DNA from: Drosophila miranda
Taxonomy: Eukaryota; Arthropoda; Insecta; Diptera; Drosophilidae
Assembly (NCBI RefSeq): GCF_003369915.1
Contig: NC_046677.1
Coordinates: 22,214,913-22,278,912, forward strand
Direction: 5' to 3'
Length of the DNA stretch: 64,000 bases
Below the pieces are notes generated by a model. It was not told the DNA's origin, did not search any database, and saw nothing but the letters and a program-made list of their open reading frames with translations. The position numbers and the translations under genes are program-made. Numbering within the stretch: the first letter of the stretch is position 1; every line of letters starts with the position of its first letter. Shown here one piece after another: positions 23,601 to 34,679 of this stretch.

Positions 23601-26600
23601 GAAGTGTGTAAATAGTGGAGGGCTCTCGGTGCAGAAGCACTTGAAGATCACAAGAACTGAGAATGGAGAACTAGAACTGATTTGTGGGTGGAAATAAATC
23701 TGTTTCAGGAGTGCTTTTTATGGACCTAACTCTTTCGTTGTCAACAAGTTAAAAGACCAGAAATCTGTGGTAAATTTATAAACTAAAAGATCTAGAGAGG
23801 AACGAACCCGAACCCCTTCTCAAGTCAATGCATTATCGTCATCGGGATGTATAAAGTTCAGGAACCCCCCTTTAATTGAGCGTTCCTAAGAGATCTCCCC
23901 GCCCACTTATTTGTATTTTTGGCTCGTTAAAAATGTACACTGATCACCTCGTAAATAGCATTTTCCTCGTTGTCATGCAAATCATTTAATACAACCCCGA
24001 AAATAATATCATAGATTCATAGCCGTAATAAATGTTTTTCTTTTTCCCAGGAACGAAAAGTTCAACGGCAGTTCATGGGAAATCCATGAGCGAGCACAAA
24101 CTGTAAACAGAAGCCCCGAAAATGATCTACAGGTCCATAGACGGAGAATATAGGCCAAATAAATGCGTAAACAAAACAAAACCAGACAATGAAAACTAAA
24201 CTTATCAGCCGAGGAACATCGAAATGAGGTATGTACTTTTACTTGTACTTGAGTGTACTTACAACTGAGAGCAGCTGAGGGGTCAAGGGGCAATCAATCA
24301 GGGATTTTATGGGACTCTTTTGGGGCCTCCCGTGAGGAGGACACTTGACTGAATGGCAGTCATAAAAGAACTCCTTGGGCCGCGACTCCGAACTCGGCTA
24401 TGAACTTGGCCAGATCAAACAATCCCCTCAGTTCGGAAAAGAGGAAGCTTTTTCTTAGGTTTTCTGGTAACTCAAACAAGTTTTCTTCAGAGCACACATT
24501 CTTTGTTGCTTTTTTGTGGGTGAGTCTTGGCCAAACTGACGCCATCAACCGGTTTGTATTTTTGGCTACGCCATGGCATTTTTTTCCTGCCGTTTTTTCT
24601 GTTATTTGTTGACTCCGCGACTCGAGAGTATCTGCAAGATACACAGAGAGCGAGTGACTCAGGGCCAGAGCTACGATCCAAAGCAAAAGCGAGAGCCTTT
24701 TAATAAAAATATTTTTTATTTTGAAAATAAAATATGCTGCTATCGGGGATGTTTTTGGGGTGCCAAAAGAAATAAAGCAGAAAAGAGAAGAGTCTGTCTC
24801 TGTGCCAAGTCCCCAAGCCAACACATGATGTCATTGCCAACAAACTACTACAGAAAATCCAAGAAAAAAATGCACGAAAGAAAAACAATTCGACGAGTCG
24901 AAGTTTGAATACTCTATGCAGTTCGAAGAGCATTGAAGTGGATCAATTTTTGGCTGATGCCTTGGTTGATTCGCCTAGTTCATTAGTTCATAGATCCTGA
25001 TGCTCTCTTCTGTGGATACCAAACGTTTGCACAAGTCTATAGCACCCTCTGCTCTCGCAAAGAGTATCTTCATCCAAAAGTAAACCAAATAAAATGCAGT
25101 TATTTCCCATTCGGCCAACGGAATGAAAGTGAGTTTTGTTTTACTGAATTTAATTGCATTTTCTTCACGTTTTCGCTATTTTTTTCAATTACTTGTTTCG
25201 CTTTTCTTTATGGAGCTTTTGGCTCGTTTTTGACCCTCAATTTGGTTGGGGTTTTCCTCGACTTCGGACTCTGTTGCACGGGTATCGCATTGTATCACTT
25301 CTTCCGGGTTTCCTGATAAATATTTATTAATGCACAGCAAATTGATGCGTGTTGTGTTATGTCTTTCGATTATGATACCATGTTATAAGAGAAGAAAATC
25401 GTGATTATGCAATTAATCCAATTTCGAGCAAAACAATTTCTGTTGTTGTTTGCGATGCTTCGGTTTAAGCGGTTTATGATCCACATAATTGGGTTAACAT
25501 CTTTCGGAGAGTAATCTGCTGTTAATTATAGTTTTCATTTCGGTTGTGCAATTGAAACAGTTCCAGTGAGCCATCCATCCATCCATCCATCAATCATTTG
25601 TGAATGATCTCAGTGATTCAATATCCACTCATCGTTTCATTCAATAACAGTCAGTGCTGCCACAGCTGCCTATGCAATTAATTTCCTTTTTCTATTCCGA
25701 TTCCATCTGACAGCTCCTCCACTCAAGGCGAGCATTTGGCTTTTTTGGCTTATCAATTTCGGCGATTCGTAATTGTGATATATCGTCGTCTGAGTGTGTG
25801 CTTAGTAATTAAATATATACTCTATAGTACGATGGATGAATCACTGCCCAAATACTGGGATTTCGGATGGAAGTCCAGCCATTCGTAATGGAGTGATGAA
25901 GAACTCATTATCATATGAGTTAATGTAGAAGTCAAATCGAAACAACATAAATATTTCCACAATTTTGTAGACCCATTGCTAATCAGAAAGATAAATATGT
26001 GGACTCGACAGTGTAGCGAGAACTTCCACGATAGTGATCGTTTTTACATGAAACTTAGCGAGGCATGCAATGCAACGACCCGTGGCAGGCTGGGGAGACG
26101 CGAAGAGACACCCCACACACACACACACCGACTGACAGACGCTTTTCAAAGGAAGCACATGCAACAAGTTGTTGACACACGCCGCATGAAATGACATACT
26201 GGTCCGTGTACTGCTGTATGTGGGCTGTGTGCTGTGGAGTTCTGTGGTGCGGAGGTAAAGGAACTACACATAATGGGCCCTGCACTGACAGTAACTACCA
26301 AAACATACTAACTGGCACCAACCACAGTGCTGGCCACATAAATATTGACACTCGGAATGGCAGGCCACAGGTGGGATGGGGCTGGGGTAGGGATTGGAGG
26401 GTAGCAGATACACATGTACCTATAAAACGTCATTGTTTCTATGAGCATAGTTTATTGGATTACAATTTTATTGAATCTATTTGTAGTTTATTGTTTCATT
26501 TGTTTGATTTGTTGTAATTTTATAGATTGTCAGACAACGAAGTCAACTTTGGTTGCACTTAGATCCGTAGTTACTTCCATTCTGGTGCGATTGTTTGTCT

Positions 26601-29600
26601 TCGGATTGTTTCGAAAAGAGTATTGGATGAGTTTCGGTGTGTTTTTTAAGCATAACTTGATTTTGCTTGGATTTTTGTACTATAAAATCTTTATAGATGC
26701 TCACGGAATGCGATTTCAATCATTTGTTTCTACTATGCATATTATATCGTTTCGTGTTCACCTTGACAGCGTGTGTAAGCACGAAAACAGGAAAAATTTA
26801 AATAGAATTTAGATAGTATAAGGAAGTGCTCTTTTATTTACATCGAAATGAAATTCCCCTTCCAAGATGTTCCTCATCTACCAAGTATCTTCCACCATTT
26901 CCATTTCCCTCTTAAATTATATAAATGGCCCGCTAATGAATGTGTAAAAAACGAAAGTCATTCCGTCAACACTCCAGTCACTCACTCACGAAAAAAAACA
27001 AAAAAAGAGTAAAGTTAGACACTCTAAATGAGCATGCAAATGGGTCCATTGAGCGCGCTCTCAAGTAGAACCAAGCCGACACATGGGGCCAGAAGCCTAA
27101 GCCCAAGCCAGGCACGGGGGTCAGACAGAGCCGGCAGCCGGCTTAATTGGCCGCCAGTGGCAGTGACAGTGGCAATGGAGCAAAACAGAAGCCTTGAACT
27201 AGACCAAGAGAACAAACCAAGTGGAAGCGGGGAGGGCGAGGAGTGGAATCAATAAATATGGGTTTGCTGACTTACCGCTTACACAAGTTGTCCATGAACA
27301 TCTCCATGTACGCACCAAATTCGCAAATTTCTCACAATTTTCAAAATTTTCTTTGATTCTTTCGTATCAAACCTGAGTCTATACTTAAAGTAAAGTCAGA
27401 AAGCACTGAAGTACAAGTATTGTGCCCAGCAGAAGAAAACTATTCTGACAGTATGGTCGTAGACCACTAGACTTAGTATTTTATTTACTTTTCCGAGCTG
27501 GCAGCTCGGCTACTCGTACCAGATTAATGCTTAATCATTTTCAAAATACATAACCTAAATAAATTTGTTTTTGTTTGGCAATGTACATATGTGCACATTT
27601 ACCTGTCGGACCTTTGCGAAAGTGAAACCCGTAGTGTGCCCAAGTATGTACTCGCCGAAAACCAAATTTTCTTTACTTTAAAAAGACTTTTTATTTCAAA
27701 TATTCTTAATAGAACTTAAAACTGAAAATATATGTGAATATTCAAAAGCATTTAATAACGCATTTTATTGCAAAATGAATCAGACTTTAAACTATTCTGA
27801 CACTCCAAGGAATAGAAAAAGGTTAAGAACGAGAGTTCACTGGGGCTCTAGCTTTACCAGATGCCTGCGTTGATTGTGGATCAGGATGTATAGCTTTAGC
27901 AACATTTTGTCCGCCTCCTCAATGGACATGGCATACACATAGACCCTCCCATGGTCATGCAACTGTGCCACCACGCCCGGTATATCGCTGCTCACATAAT
28001 ACACGTACTCCGATCCGACATTATCGCGACTCGTCTGGGCGGACAGCACAAAACATTCGGCGAACAGCTTCAGTTTGATTTGAAAGCCAAAATGAGCGCT
28101 GGAACGCATGCGCAGGTACAGCAGATTGTGGGCTGGCTCCGCCTTGAAGTGGGAGACATGCAGTATGGGCGAGAGGAGTTTGTTCTGGACTTCTATCAGA
28201 TCTTTCTTGTCGTCGCGACAGCCGTTTATGATGGTCACAGTGCCATTCGGCCAGAGCCACGATATCCGACTGTGCTCCGAGTTTCGGTGGTGGTTCTCGA
28301 ACTTTTGCAGGACATTTATGGAATTGTCGTACTCGACTCCTGAGAGTTTCTTGGCCGCCGACTTGAGATGGATCGGCTGGTTCAAGTGCAACGTACAGAA
28401 CGTTTTCGAATACTTCAACTCGATCCGCAGGGTCAGCGTTTCCAAATTATTGATATTTTTTTTGGCCATTATCTTCACTTTGAGCAACGGCCGGGAGCGG
28501 ACTGTCGGCAGTTTTGTGTCCAGCTTGCGGCATATTATAAGACTTTCAAGAATTTAAGAATTTAACTAAAGAAATAAGCGTGGCAATGAGGCTTAGTCGT
28601 GACGTAATCATTTTTATTCTCTGTTCTGTTGTTTAAGGCAACATCATGCCAATATTTATCAGCGTCTCAAGGCAGAATCCACGTACTCGACGAAGATCCA
28701 GACGGATTTTGAAGATACGAGTTTTTTTTTAGTCAAGAATATTCATTCTACATTGGCATGATTACATTTTTACTTTCTACTATTTGATGTTCCCCTTCTT
28801 AACGGCTTTCCTTTTGTGCTGCAGCACTTGTATTTGGACGATCAGTGGCCTCTCCAGTGACAGAGCTCGATTTTATTAGCTTCATTTTTTTGATCCTGAT
28901 ACAAAAGTCTCGAGTAGCAGTAGCTTTGGATTGTTGTTCTGCTTTAGCTTTCTCCTGTGCCGCCTTACCTCTTGTCATCATCCCTATGGTAGATGGTGTC
29001 TCACTTTTACTACCTTTTGGTTTTATCTTTGGCTTATCCTCCGTTGATATTTTACGCTTCCTAGATCCTGGCACCGTTTGTTTTCCCACAGCACTAGTAG
29101 TCTTTTCCTTCCCTACAGCGATTTCTTTTTCAGGTGCATCTTTCGGATCCTTTTCGATTGTTTTTGAGTATGTTAATCGCCTGCGTGGTTCATTTGGAAC
29201 GTACTGATCCTCTGTATCGAGTTCGATTGTCTTCTTTACTTTGGAATGCAAAGCAGAATCGAGCTCTGCACTAGTCGACGCCTTGTAACTAACTGACGAT
29301 TCCTTGACCAGCAAATCCGGGGTTCTCTCCTTGTCAGCTGCCCTTTTAGCCTCTTTTGCAGTAAGCGAATTGCAAACAAAACGGAAGATCTTCTTTCTAT
29401 GTCCGGATGCGATTTCTGGCTGGATTCTGGGGGACTCGTCTGAAAAGCGTCGTGAATATGTTCCTCTTGTAGTACTTGGAGGTGACAGCGATCCGGATTT
29501 CGGTAAACGCCAACGATGTTCCTCCTTGCTGCTGTGTGGAAAGACGGATTCTATTCGGGAAACCTTAGCATTATGGTTTTCGTCCATAATAATGCAAGGT

Positions 29601-30944
29601 TCAACGAACTTAATTTGAGGCTTGTTTGGATCATCGGGCGGTTGTTGAGGGCCTTTAGCCATTTCATTCTGTATCTCCATGATATCATCATATTTAAGGG
29701 TATCCAGAGCTGTTATTAAATAGGGAATGAATCAAATTTGTCTGATCTTAATTGTGCAAAGATCTTCTTATCTCACCTCCTGCGTCTTTGGAAGGGGAAG
29801 CTTTGGGTTCTGCATCATTATTTTCAACTGCAATGTTCTCTTTATTTTCTTGAGTGTTGTTTGCTTGCTTGCTCCTCGGGGGTAATCCCTGCGTGGCTGT
29901 CAAATCTGGATTGCCTTCATTGTTGCTGAGATCTTCAGTACATTCAGCAGCGTACAACCACTTTTGATTCTTCCGTGAGGAATTTTTTGTTTGATTTGTT
30001 GTAATTTTATTGATTGTCAGACAACGAAGTCAACTTTGGTTGCACTTAGATCCGTAGTTACTTCCATTCTGGTGCGATTGTTTGTCTTCGGATTGTTTCG
30101 AAAAGAGTATTGGATGAGTTTCGGTGTGTTTTTTAAGCATAACTTGATTTTGCTTGGATTTTTGTACTATAAAATCTTTATAGATGCTCACGGAATGCGA
30201 TTTCAATCATTTGTTTCTACTATGCATATTATATCGTTTCGTGTTCACCTTGACAGCGTGTGTAAGCACGAAAACAGGAAAAATTTAAATAGAATTTAGA
30301 TAGTATAAGGAAGTGCTCTTTTATTTACATCGAAATGAAATTCCCCTTCCAAGATGTTCCTCATCTACCAAGTATCTTCCACCATTTCCATTTCCCTCTT
30401 AAATTATATAAATGGCCCGCTAATGAATGTGTAAAAAACGAAAGTCATTCCGTCAACACTCCAGTCACTCACTCACGAAAAAAAACAAAAAAAGAGTAAA
30501 GTTAGACACTCTAAATGAGCATGCAAATGGGTCCATTGAGCGCGCTCTCAAGTAGAACCAAGCCGACACATGGGGCCAGAAGCCTAAGCCCAAGCCAGGC
30601 ACGGGGGTCAGACAGAGCCGGCAGCCGGCAGCCGGCAGAGTTTAATTGAAAAGCCGATAAAAGAAATCAAGCTTAATCGAGTTGGACAAGTCAAGAACCG
30701 CAACCGGTTGGGAGCCCGCCCGTGCCCCCGCCAGTGGCAGTGGCAGTGGCAATGGAGCAAAACAGAAGCCTTGAACTAGACCAAGAGAACAAACCAAGTG
30801 GAAGCGGGGAGGGCGAGGAGTGGAATCAATAAATAGTATGGGTTTGCTGACTTACCGCTTACGCAAGTTGTCCATGAACTTCTCCATGGACACATGATCC
30901 AGTAGGACAAAGTCCTGTACGCCCACTTCTCGTTGCATTGCCAT
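11672..30944 (-). CDS. Myo31DF: Unconventional myosin class ID (Myosin 31DF)
   Basis: An actin-based motor; in Drosophila this myosin ID sets the right-handed direction of visceral and genital looping. Nine coding exons on the minus strand: 30856-30944, 16907-17209, 15748-15967, 14173-14398, 13727-14110, 13586-13665, 12123-13526, 11900-12057 and 11672-11840. All have GT..AG borders with matching phases and total 3033 bases, or 1010 residues, which fits the known length. The protein starts [18 protein letters not shown]. Visible parts are the P-loop GESGAGKT (exon 2), switch [12 protein letters not shown] (exon 3), switch II LDIYGFE (exon 5), IQ motifs ([15 protein letters not shown]) after the motor, and a basic TH1 membrane-binding tail ending SSYCV. 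Intron 1 is 13.6 kb and contains duplicated neighbours. The assignment rests on near-identity to the fly sequence I remember. Confidence 0.95.
18826..18872. repeat. Simple repeat (GTTTTT / GCTTTT)
   Basis: Hexameric T-rich tract of alternating GTTTTT and GCTTTT units in the myosin intron. Confidence 0.8.
20470..20868 (-). CDS. Candidate small secreted protein nested in intron
   Basis: A 132-residue uninterrupted minus-strand frame. It begins [20 protein letters not shown], a textbook signal peptide (basic residue, hydrophobic core, small residues before a cleavage near ASISLADQ). The mature part is polar and rich in Asn and Ser, with possible N-glycosylation sites (NCS, NNSS). It resembles no family I know. 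Small, fast-evolving secreted proteins of this shape are common among fly seminal or immune peptides, but that is only inference. It lies in Myo31DF intron 1 on the same strand as the host gene. Later exons could change the C-terminus. Confidence 0.4.
   Translation of the reverse strand: MLTYRFSTVCGLLGFLAWSVASISLADQNSMIHGWRSTIENALQIFNNNMQNAFENTVRLIDGAESQRLKRVSTGYSKPANCSLINVNNSSNIEGLPTSAKMTHKSLIILDTRNSVKRGCEHTEGGNKDILE
21808..21831. repeat. GGAC tetranucleotide repeat
   Basis: About six GGAC units in the myosin intron; a simple microsatellite. Confidence 0.8.
26498..27305 (-). repeat. Duplicate of Myo31DF exon-1 3' flank, with truncated exon (block A')
   Basis: This copies 29985-30894 in the same orientation. 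The match starts at TTTGATTTGTTGTAATTTTA and continues to the myosin exon-1 donor. It lacks about 85 bases present in the original (around 30632-30720). At its right end (about 27276-27305) it keeps the last codons of exon 1, reading [11 protein letters not shown], where the original has [11 protein letters not shown], followed by an intact GTAAG donor. The rest of exon 1 and the promoter are missing. Confidence 0.85.
27306..28540 (-). pseudogene. 5'-truncated duplicate of TBP-like gene (block B')
   Basis: A copy of 34165-35375, same orientation. It carries the 3' flank and the last 217 or so codons of the TBP-like gene, which read identically from [10 protein letters not shown] to VKLEPQ. 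The N-terminal 600 residues and the promoter are absent. The frame is open, but there is no evident start context, and the upstream sequence turns into A/T-rich filler at about 28540. If transcribed, an internal Met ([10 protein letters not shown] or MAKKN) could start an isolated TBP-like domain. I regard it as a truncated gene copy. Confidence 0.8.
28541..28630. other. Filler between duplicated blocks
   Basis: About 90 bases of A/T-rich sequence not matching either neighbouring source block. They join the end of block B' to the start of block C', and probably represent filler DNA or an unrecognised third source. Confidence 0.5.
28631..29975 (-). pseudogene. 5'-truncated duplicate of FHA-domain gene (block C')
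   Basis: A copy of 32012-33295, same orientation. It holds all of the last exon (28799-29709, including a 293-residue Met-initiated frame) and the 3' part of exon 3 (29777-29975), with the intervening intron and its splice sites. The exons encoding the FHA domain and the TQxF motifs are missing. Compared with the original there are only a few changes, for example KVKKTIELD for KVKTIELE and [12 protein letters not shown] for [12 protein letters not shown]. About 55 extra bases lie in the 3' flank near 28670-28730. It sits within Myo31DF intron 1. Confidence 0.85.
29976..30855 (-). repeat. Source block A: start of Myo31DF intron 1
   Basis: Intronic DNA immediately downstream of myosin exon 1, duplicated at 26498-27305. 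Its left edge abuts the C' copy directly (CTTCCGTGAG then GAATTTTTTG), so the composite insertion lies between two direct copies of A. Confidence 0.8.
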
Positions 30945-32121
30945 ATTTGCTTCTCCTTCTACTTCTTACTCTTCCTTTTCCTTTTCCTTGTTTTGTTTTG
31001 TTTTGCCCGGTGAGAGCGGGAGAGCGAGTTACGTTACCAATTGCCTGCCGGCTGCAAGGGCACAGACTCAGGTAAATATACAGTAAGAGTCAGATGGGAT
31101 GGTTGGTCGCAGAAGAAGATCGAGAAAATGGAATATTTCGGGGTAAGAATCAGCGTTCACTTCTGCTTTTGTTTTGCTTGATGGTTCGTCTCTCTCCCTT
31201 CTCTCTCTCTCTCTTTTCTCTCGCCTCGTGTGTTGCCTTGTGTTTCGCGTCTCGTTCTGAATTTTAATTATACAAAATATATATATTTTTTCGTTTTATG
31301 TTTTATGGGACTTCGTTTCTGTTTCTGGTTCTGCTGATTTTGTCGTTTAAGTTTTGCTGTGACAACACTCAATATCTGATTTAACACACTAAAATGCCGC
31401 AAATTTCGCGTCGCTGGCCGGAATAAATATGTATTTATAATATCGATGATGTTGGCTCGGCGCGGGAGACCTCTTTGGCGGCGATATTGCAGCACCCGCG
31501 AGCTAATAAATAAATATGTATGTGTATTTGCCAGCTGGTTTCGGTTTCAGCGCTGGCGAAAAGCACGACACGGCACAGACGACTGACGACGAAAGACGAA
31601 CAGCACAACAAATGGGAAACAAGCGCGCCAATCAACCTGCCTCGGCGAGAATTTAAAAAGTGGGCTGTTTGATAGGTAATATCAATATGGGATTTGTTTG
31701 TCGATATCAACGGAACTACTTTTCTGAAGATAGACTCCACATTACTTCGTTGTTTACTTGTCCGCGGGCCCGATTAAACTGTAAAATGGGGAGGCAAGCC
31801 CGTGGCTTTCAAATGTCCGATACAATTCGGGCTCGATACAATTTATCGCACTTTTATATCGATACACTAAAAATTTATGTCGAATTTTCGAACTTGATGC
31901 CGTGTGTTAGAAGAGTACAACTAGTGAAGGCTTGAATTTTGATTTGGCGCGTTGCTTTCGAATCCCGCGCCTATTAGAAAACTTTTAAGACTCCAAGAGT
32001 CGTTGGTCGTTGTTTAAGGCAACATCATGCCAATATTTGGCAGCGTCAAGAATATTTATTCTACATTGGCAATGAATAACATGATTACATTTTTACTTTC
32101 TACTATTTGATTTTCCCTTTC
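30945..32121 (-). promoter_or_regulatory. Myo31DF 5' UTR and promoter region
   Basis: The stretch lies between the myosin start codon and the stop of the upstream FHA gene, both transcribed leftwards. A CT-rich tract (31190-31220) and GC-richer sequence near 31440-31650 suggest a 5' UTR and TATA-less promoter. A perfect DRE (TATCGATA) is at 31857-31864. The right end holds the 3' flank of the FHA gene, which was copied into block C'. No other coding frame is supported. Confidence 0.45.
31857..31864. promoter_or_regulatory. DRE motif (TATCGATA)
   Basis: An eight-base DREF site about 0.9 kb upstream of the Myo31DF start codon and 258 bases downstream of the FHA gene stop, in the candidate myosin promoter region. 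Confidence 0.45.
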
Positions 32122-34160
32122 TTAACGGATTTCCTTTTGTGCTGCAGCACTTGTGGTTGGACGATCAGTGGCCTCTCCAGTGACAGAGCTCGATTTTATT
32201 AGCTTCATTTTTTTGATCCTGATACAAAAGTCTCGAGTAGCAGTAGCTTTGGATTGTTGTTCTGCTTTAGCTTTCTCCTGTGCCGCCTTACCTCTTGTCA
32301 TCATCCCTATGGTAGATGGTGTCTCACTTTTACTACCTTTTGGTTTTATCTTTGGCTTATCCTCCGTTGATATTTTACGCTTCCTAGATCCTGCCACCGT
32401 TTGTTTTCCCACAGCACTAGTAGTCTTTTCCTTCCCTACAGCGATTTCTTTTTCAGGTGCATCTTTCGGATCCTTTTCGATTGTTTTTGAGTATGTTAAT
32501 CGCCTGCGTGGTTCATTTGGAACGTACTGATCCTCTGTTTCGAGTTCGATTGTCTTTACTTTGGAATGCAAAGCAGAATCGAGCTCTGCACTAGTCGACG
32601 CCTTGTAACTAACTGACGATTCCTTGACCAGCAAATCCGGGGTTCTCTCCTTGTCAGCTGCCCTTTTAGCCTCTTTTGCAGTAAGCGAATTGCAAACAAA
32701 ACGGAAGATCTTCTTTCTATGTCCGGATGCGTTTTCTGGCTGGATTCTGGGGGACTCGTCTGAAAAGCGTCGTGAATATGTTCCTCTTGTAGTACTTGGA
32801 GGTGACAGCGATCCGGATTTCGGTAAACGCCAACGATGTTCCTCCTTGCTGCTGTGTGGAAAGACGGATTCTATTCGGGAAACCTTAGCATTATGGTTTT
32901 CGTCCATAATAATGCAAGGTTCAACGAACTTAATTTGAGGCTTGTTTGGATCATCGGGCGGTTGTTGAGGGCCTTTAGCCATTTCATTCTGTATCTCCAT
33001 GATATCATCATATTTAAGGGTATCCAGAGCTGTTATTAAATAGGGAATGAATCAAATTTGTCTGATCTTAATTGTGCAAAGATCTTCTTATCTCACCTCC
33101 TGCGTCTTTGGAAGGGGAAGCTTTGGGTTCTGCATCATTATTTTCAACTGCAATGTTCTCTTTATTTTCTTGAGTGTTGTTTGCTTGCTTGCTCCTCGGG
33201 GGTAATCCCTGCGTGGCTGTCAAATCTGGATTGCCTTCATTGTTGCTGAGATCTTCAGTACATTCAGCAGCGTACAACCACTTTTGATTCTTCCGTGAAG
33301 GAAATGGCTGAGTGGCTATGAAATCCTGAGGGCTCTTACTAGAACTGGGCTGTTCAGAAGAGTTGAGTTTAATTGGAAACAACTGAGTGGCAATGAAATG
33401 CTGATTATCGTCCTCCTCTTCGAGGTGAGTTGCTGTTGGCGTTTCTATGGGGGCCACAATAAACTGCGTTAAACCGCTGCTTTCCAGGTCCGTTGCATCG
33501 ATATCTAAGCGGATAAATCTAAATGACAATACATATATGAATAGGTTCTACATACCCAGTACATCTCCAACATCTCTTATAATCATAGATAAATCAAAGC
33601 CGTCTAATGCATTCTCATCGAAACAATTGAGTTGCATTTCAGAGACGAAGTCGCCATATGTTGTATTAGGACTTGTGCTGACCGACTGCTCCTCCGTTTC
33701 AGGCATACTAACACTGTCAATTGTTGTGTTGACGGATGTGTCCTTGCCGGATTCGTCGAATCCGCTGCTATCATGGTGCTGAATAGGTTCCATCACTTGC
33801 ACTTCGGCCTCCACATTACCGAAGCGCAACTTCACCTTTCCATCGATGGCATCCTTTTGGCTGATGTCCGCGTTGCCGTTCTCCAAGCCATTCACGAATA
33901 CCTTTCCCTGCAGAGCAATCACGCGAAGGACGCCCGCTAGATAGACTGTTGCCACAGCATGACACAGCTCCATGGACTAGGGCACACAAGTTTAAAACAA
34001 CGCAACGTTTGCATCTTTGGGGTAGAACTATAAATTTGGCTGTACTTACTTCATCGTCAACACAGAACTCATATGACTTCTTGCGCCCAATGCGGTAGAC
34101 ATTACCGAGCTTCAGCAGGACGGCCGGCTCCCCCTTGATGCTTATACTTACAGCTGCCAT
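32122..34160 (-). CDS. FHA-domain protein with TQxF motifs (MDC1/Mu2-like)
   Basis: Four exons (34050-34160, 33556-33976, 33097-33504, 32122-33029) with matching phases give 615 residues. Residues 1 to about 95 fit a forkhead-associated phosphopeptide-binding domain: LGNVYRIGRKKSYEFCVDDE, then MELCHA in the SxxH position, then GKVFVNG. A Ser/Thr/Glu-rich linker follows. In exon 3 come TQ motifs, FIATQLFP, FIATQPFP and LTATQGLP; TQxF clusters are the ATM-phosphorylated sites of MDC1 that recruit RNF8. The last 300 residues are basic and low-complexity ([17 protein letters not shown]). MDC1 and fly Mu2 also carry C-terminal BRCT repeats; none is visible here. The DNA-damage role is inference from architecture. 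Its 3' half is duplicated at 28631-29975. Confidence 0.75.
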
Positions 34161-34679
34161 CCCGAATTCGCAAATTTCTCACAATTTTCAAAATTTTCTT
34201 TGATTGTTTCGTATCAAACCTGAGTCTATACTTAAAGTAAAGTCAGAAAGCACTGAAGTACAAGTATTGTGCCCAGCAGAAGAAAACTACTCTGACAGTA
34301 TGGTCGTAGGCCACTAGACTTAGTATTTTATTTACTTTTCCGAGCTGGCAGCTCGGCTACTCGTACCAGATTAATGCTTAATCATTTTCAAAATACATAA
34401 CCTAAATAAATTTGTTTTTGTTTGGCAATGTATGTGCACATTTACCTGTCTGACCTTTGCGAAAGTGAAACCCGTAGTGTGCCCAAGTATGTACTCGCCG
34501 AAAACCAAATTTTCTTTACTTTAAAAAGACTTTTTATTTCAAATATTCTTAATAGAACTTAAAACTGAAAATATATGTGAATATTCAAAAGCATTTAATA
34601 ACGCATTTTATTGCAAAATGAATCAGACTTTAAACTATTCTGACACTCCAAGGAATAGAAAAAGGTTAAGAACGAGAGT
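34161..34679 (-). other. Short intergenic gap (promoter of FHA gene, 3' end of TBP-like gene)
   Basis: About 520 bases of A/T-rich DNA between two genes read in the same direction. It contains TTTATT hexamers usable as minus-strand polyadenylation signals. The stretch from 34165 on is included in the duplicate B', so promoter elements of the FHA gene may have been carried into the myosin intron as well. Confidence 0.45.

Larger units (their letters stand above)
17210..26497. other. Unique part of Myo31DF intron 1
   Basis: This is A/T-rich intronic DNA with many simple repeats: TTTTGC and GTTTTT tracts near 18826-18872, CAT near 19208, CTG near 20159, GGAC near 21808, GTACGA near 22930, TCCA near 25572 and CA near 26111. 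One nested coding candidate lies at 20470-20868 on the minus strand. No other frame has splice context or recognisable domains. Confidence 0.6.
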
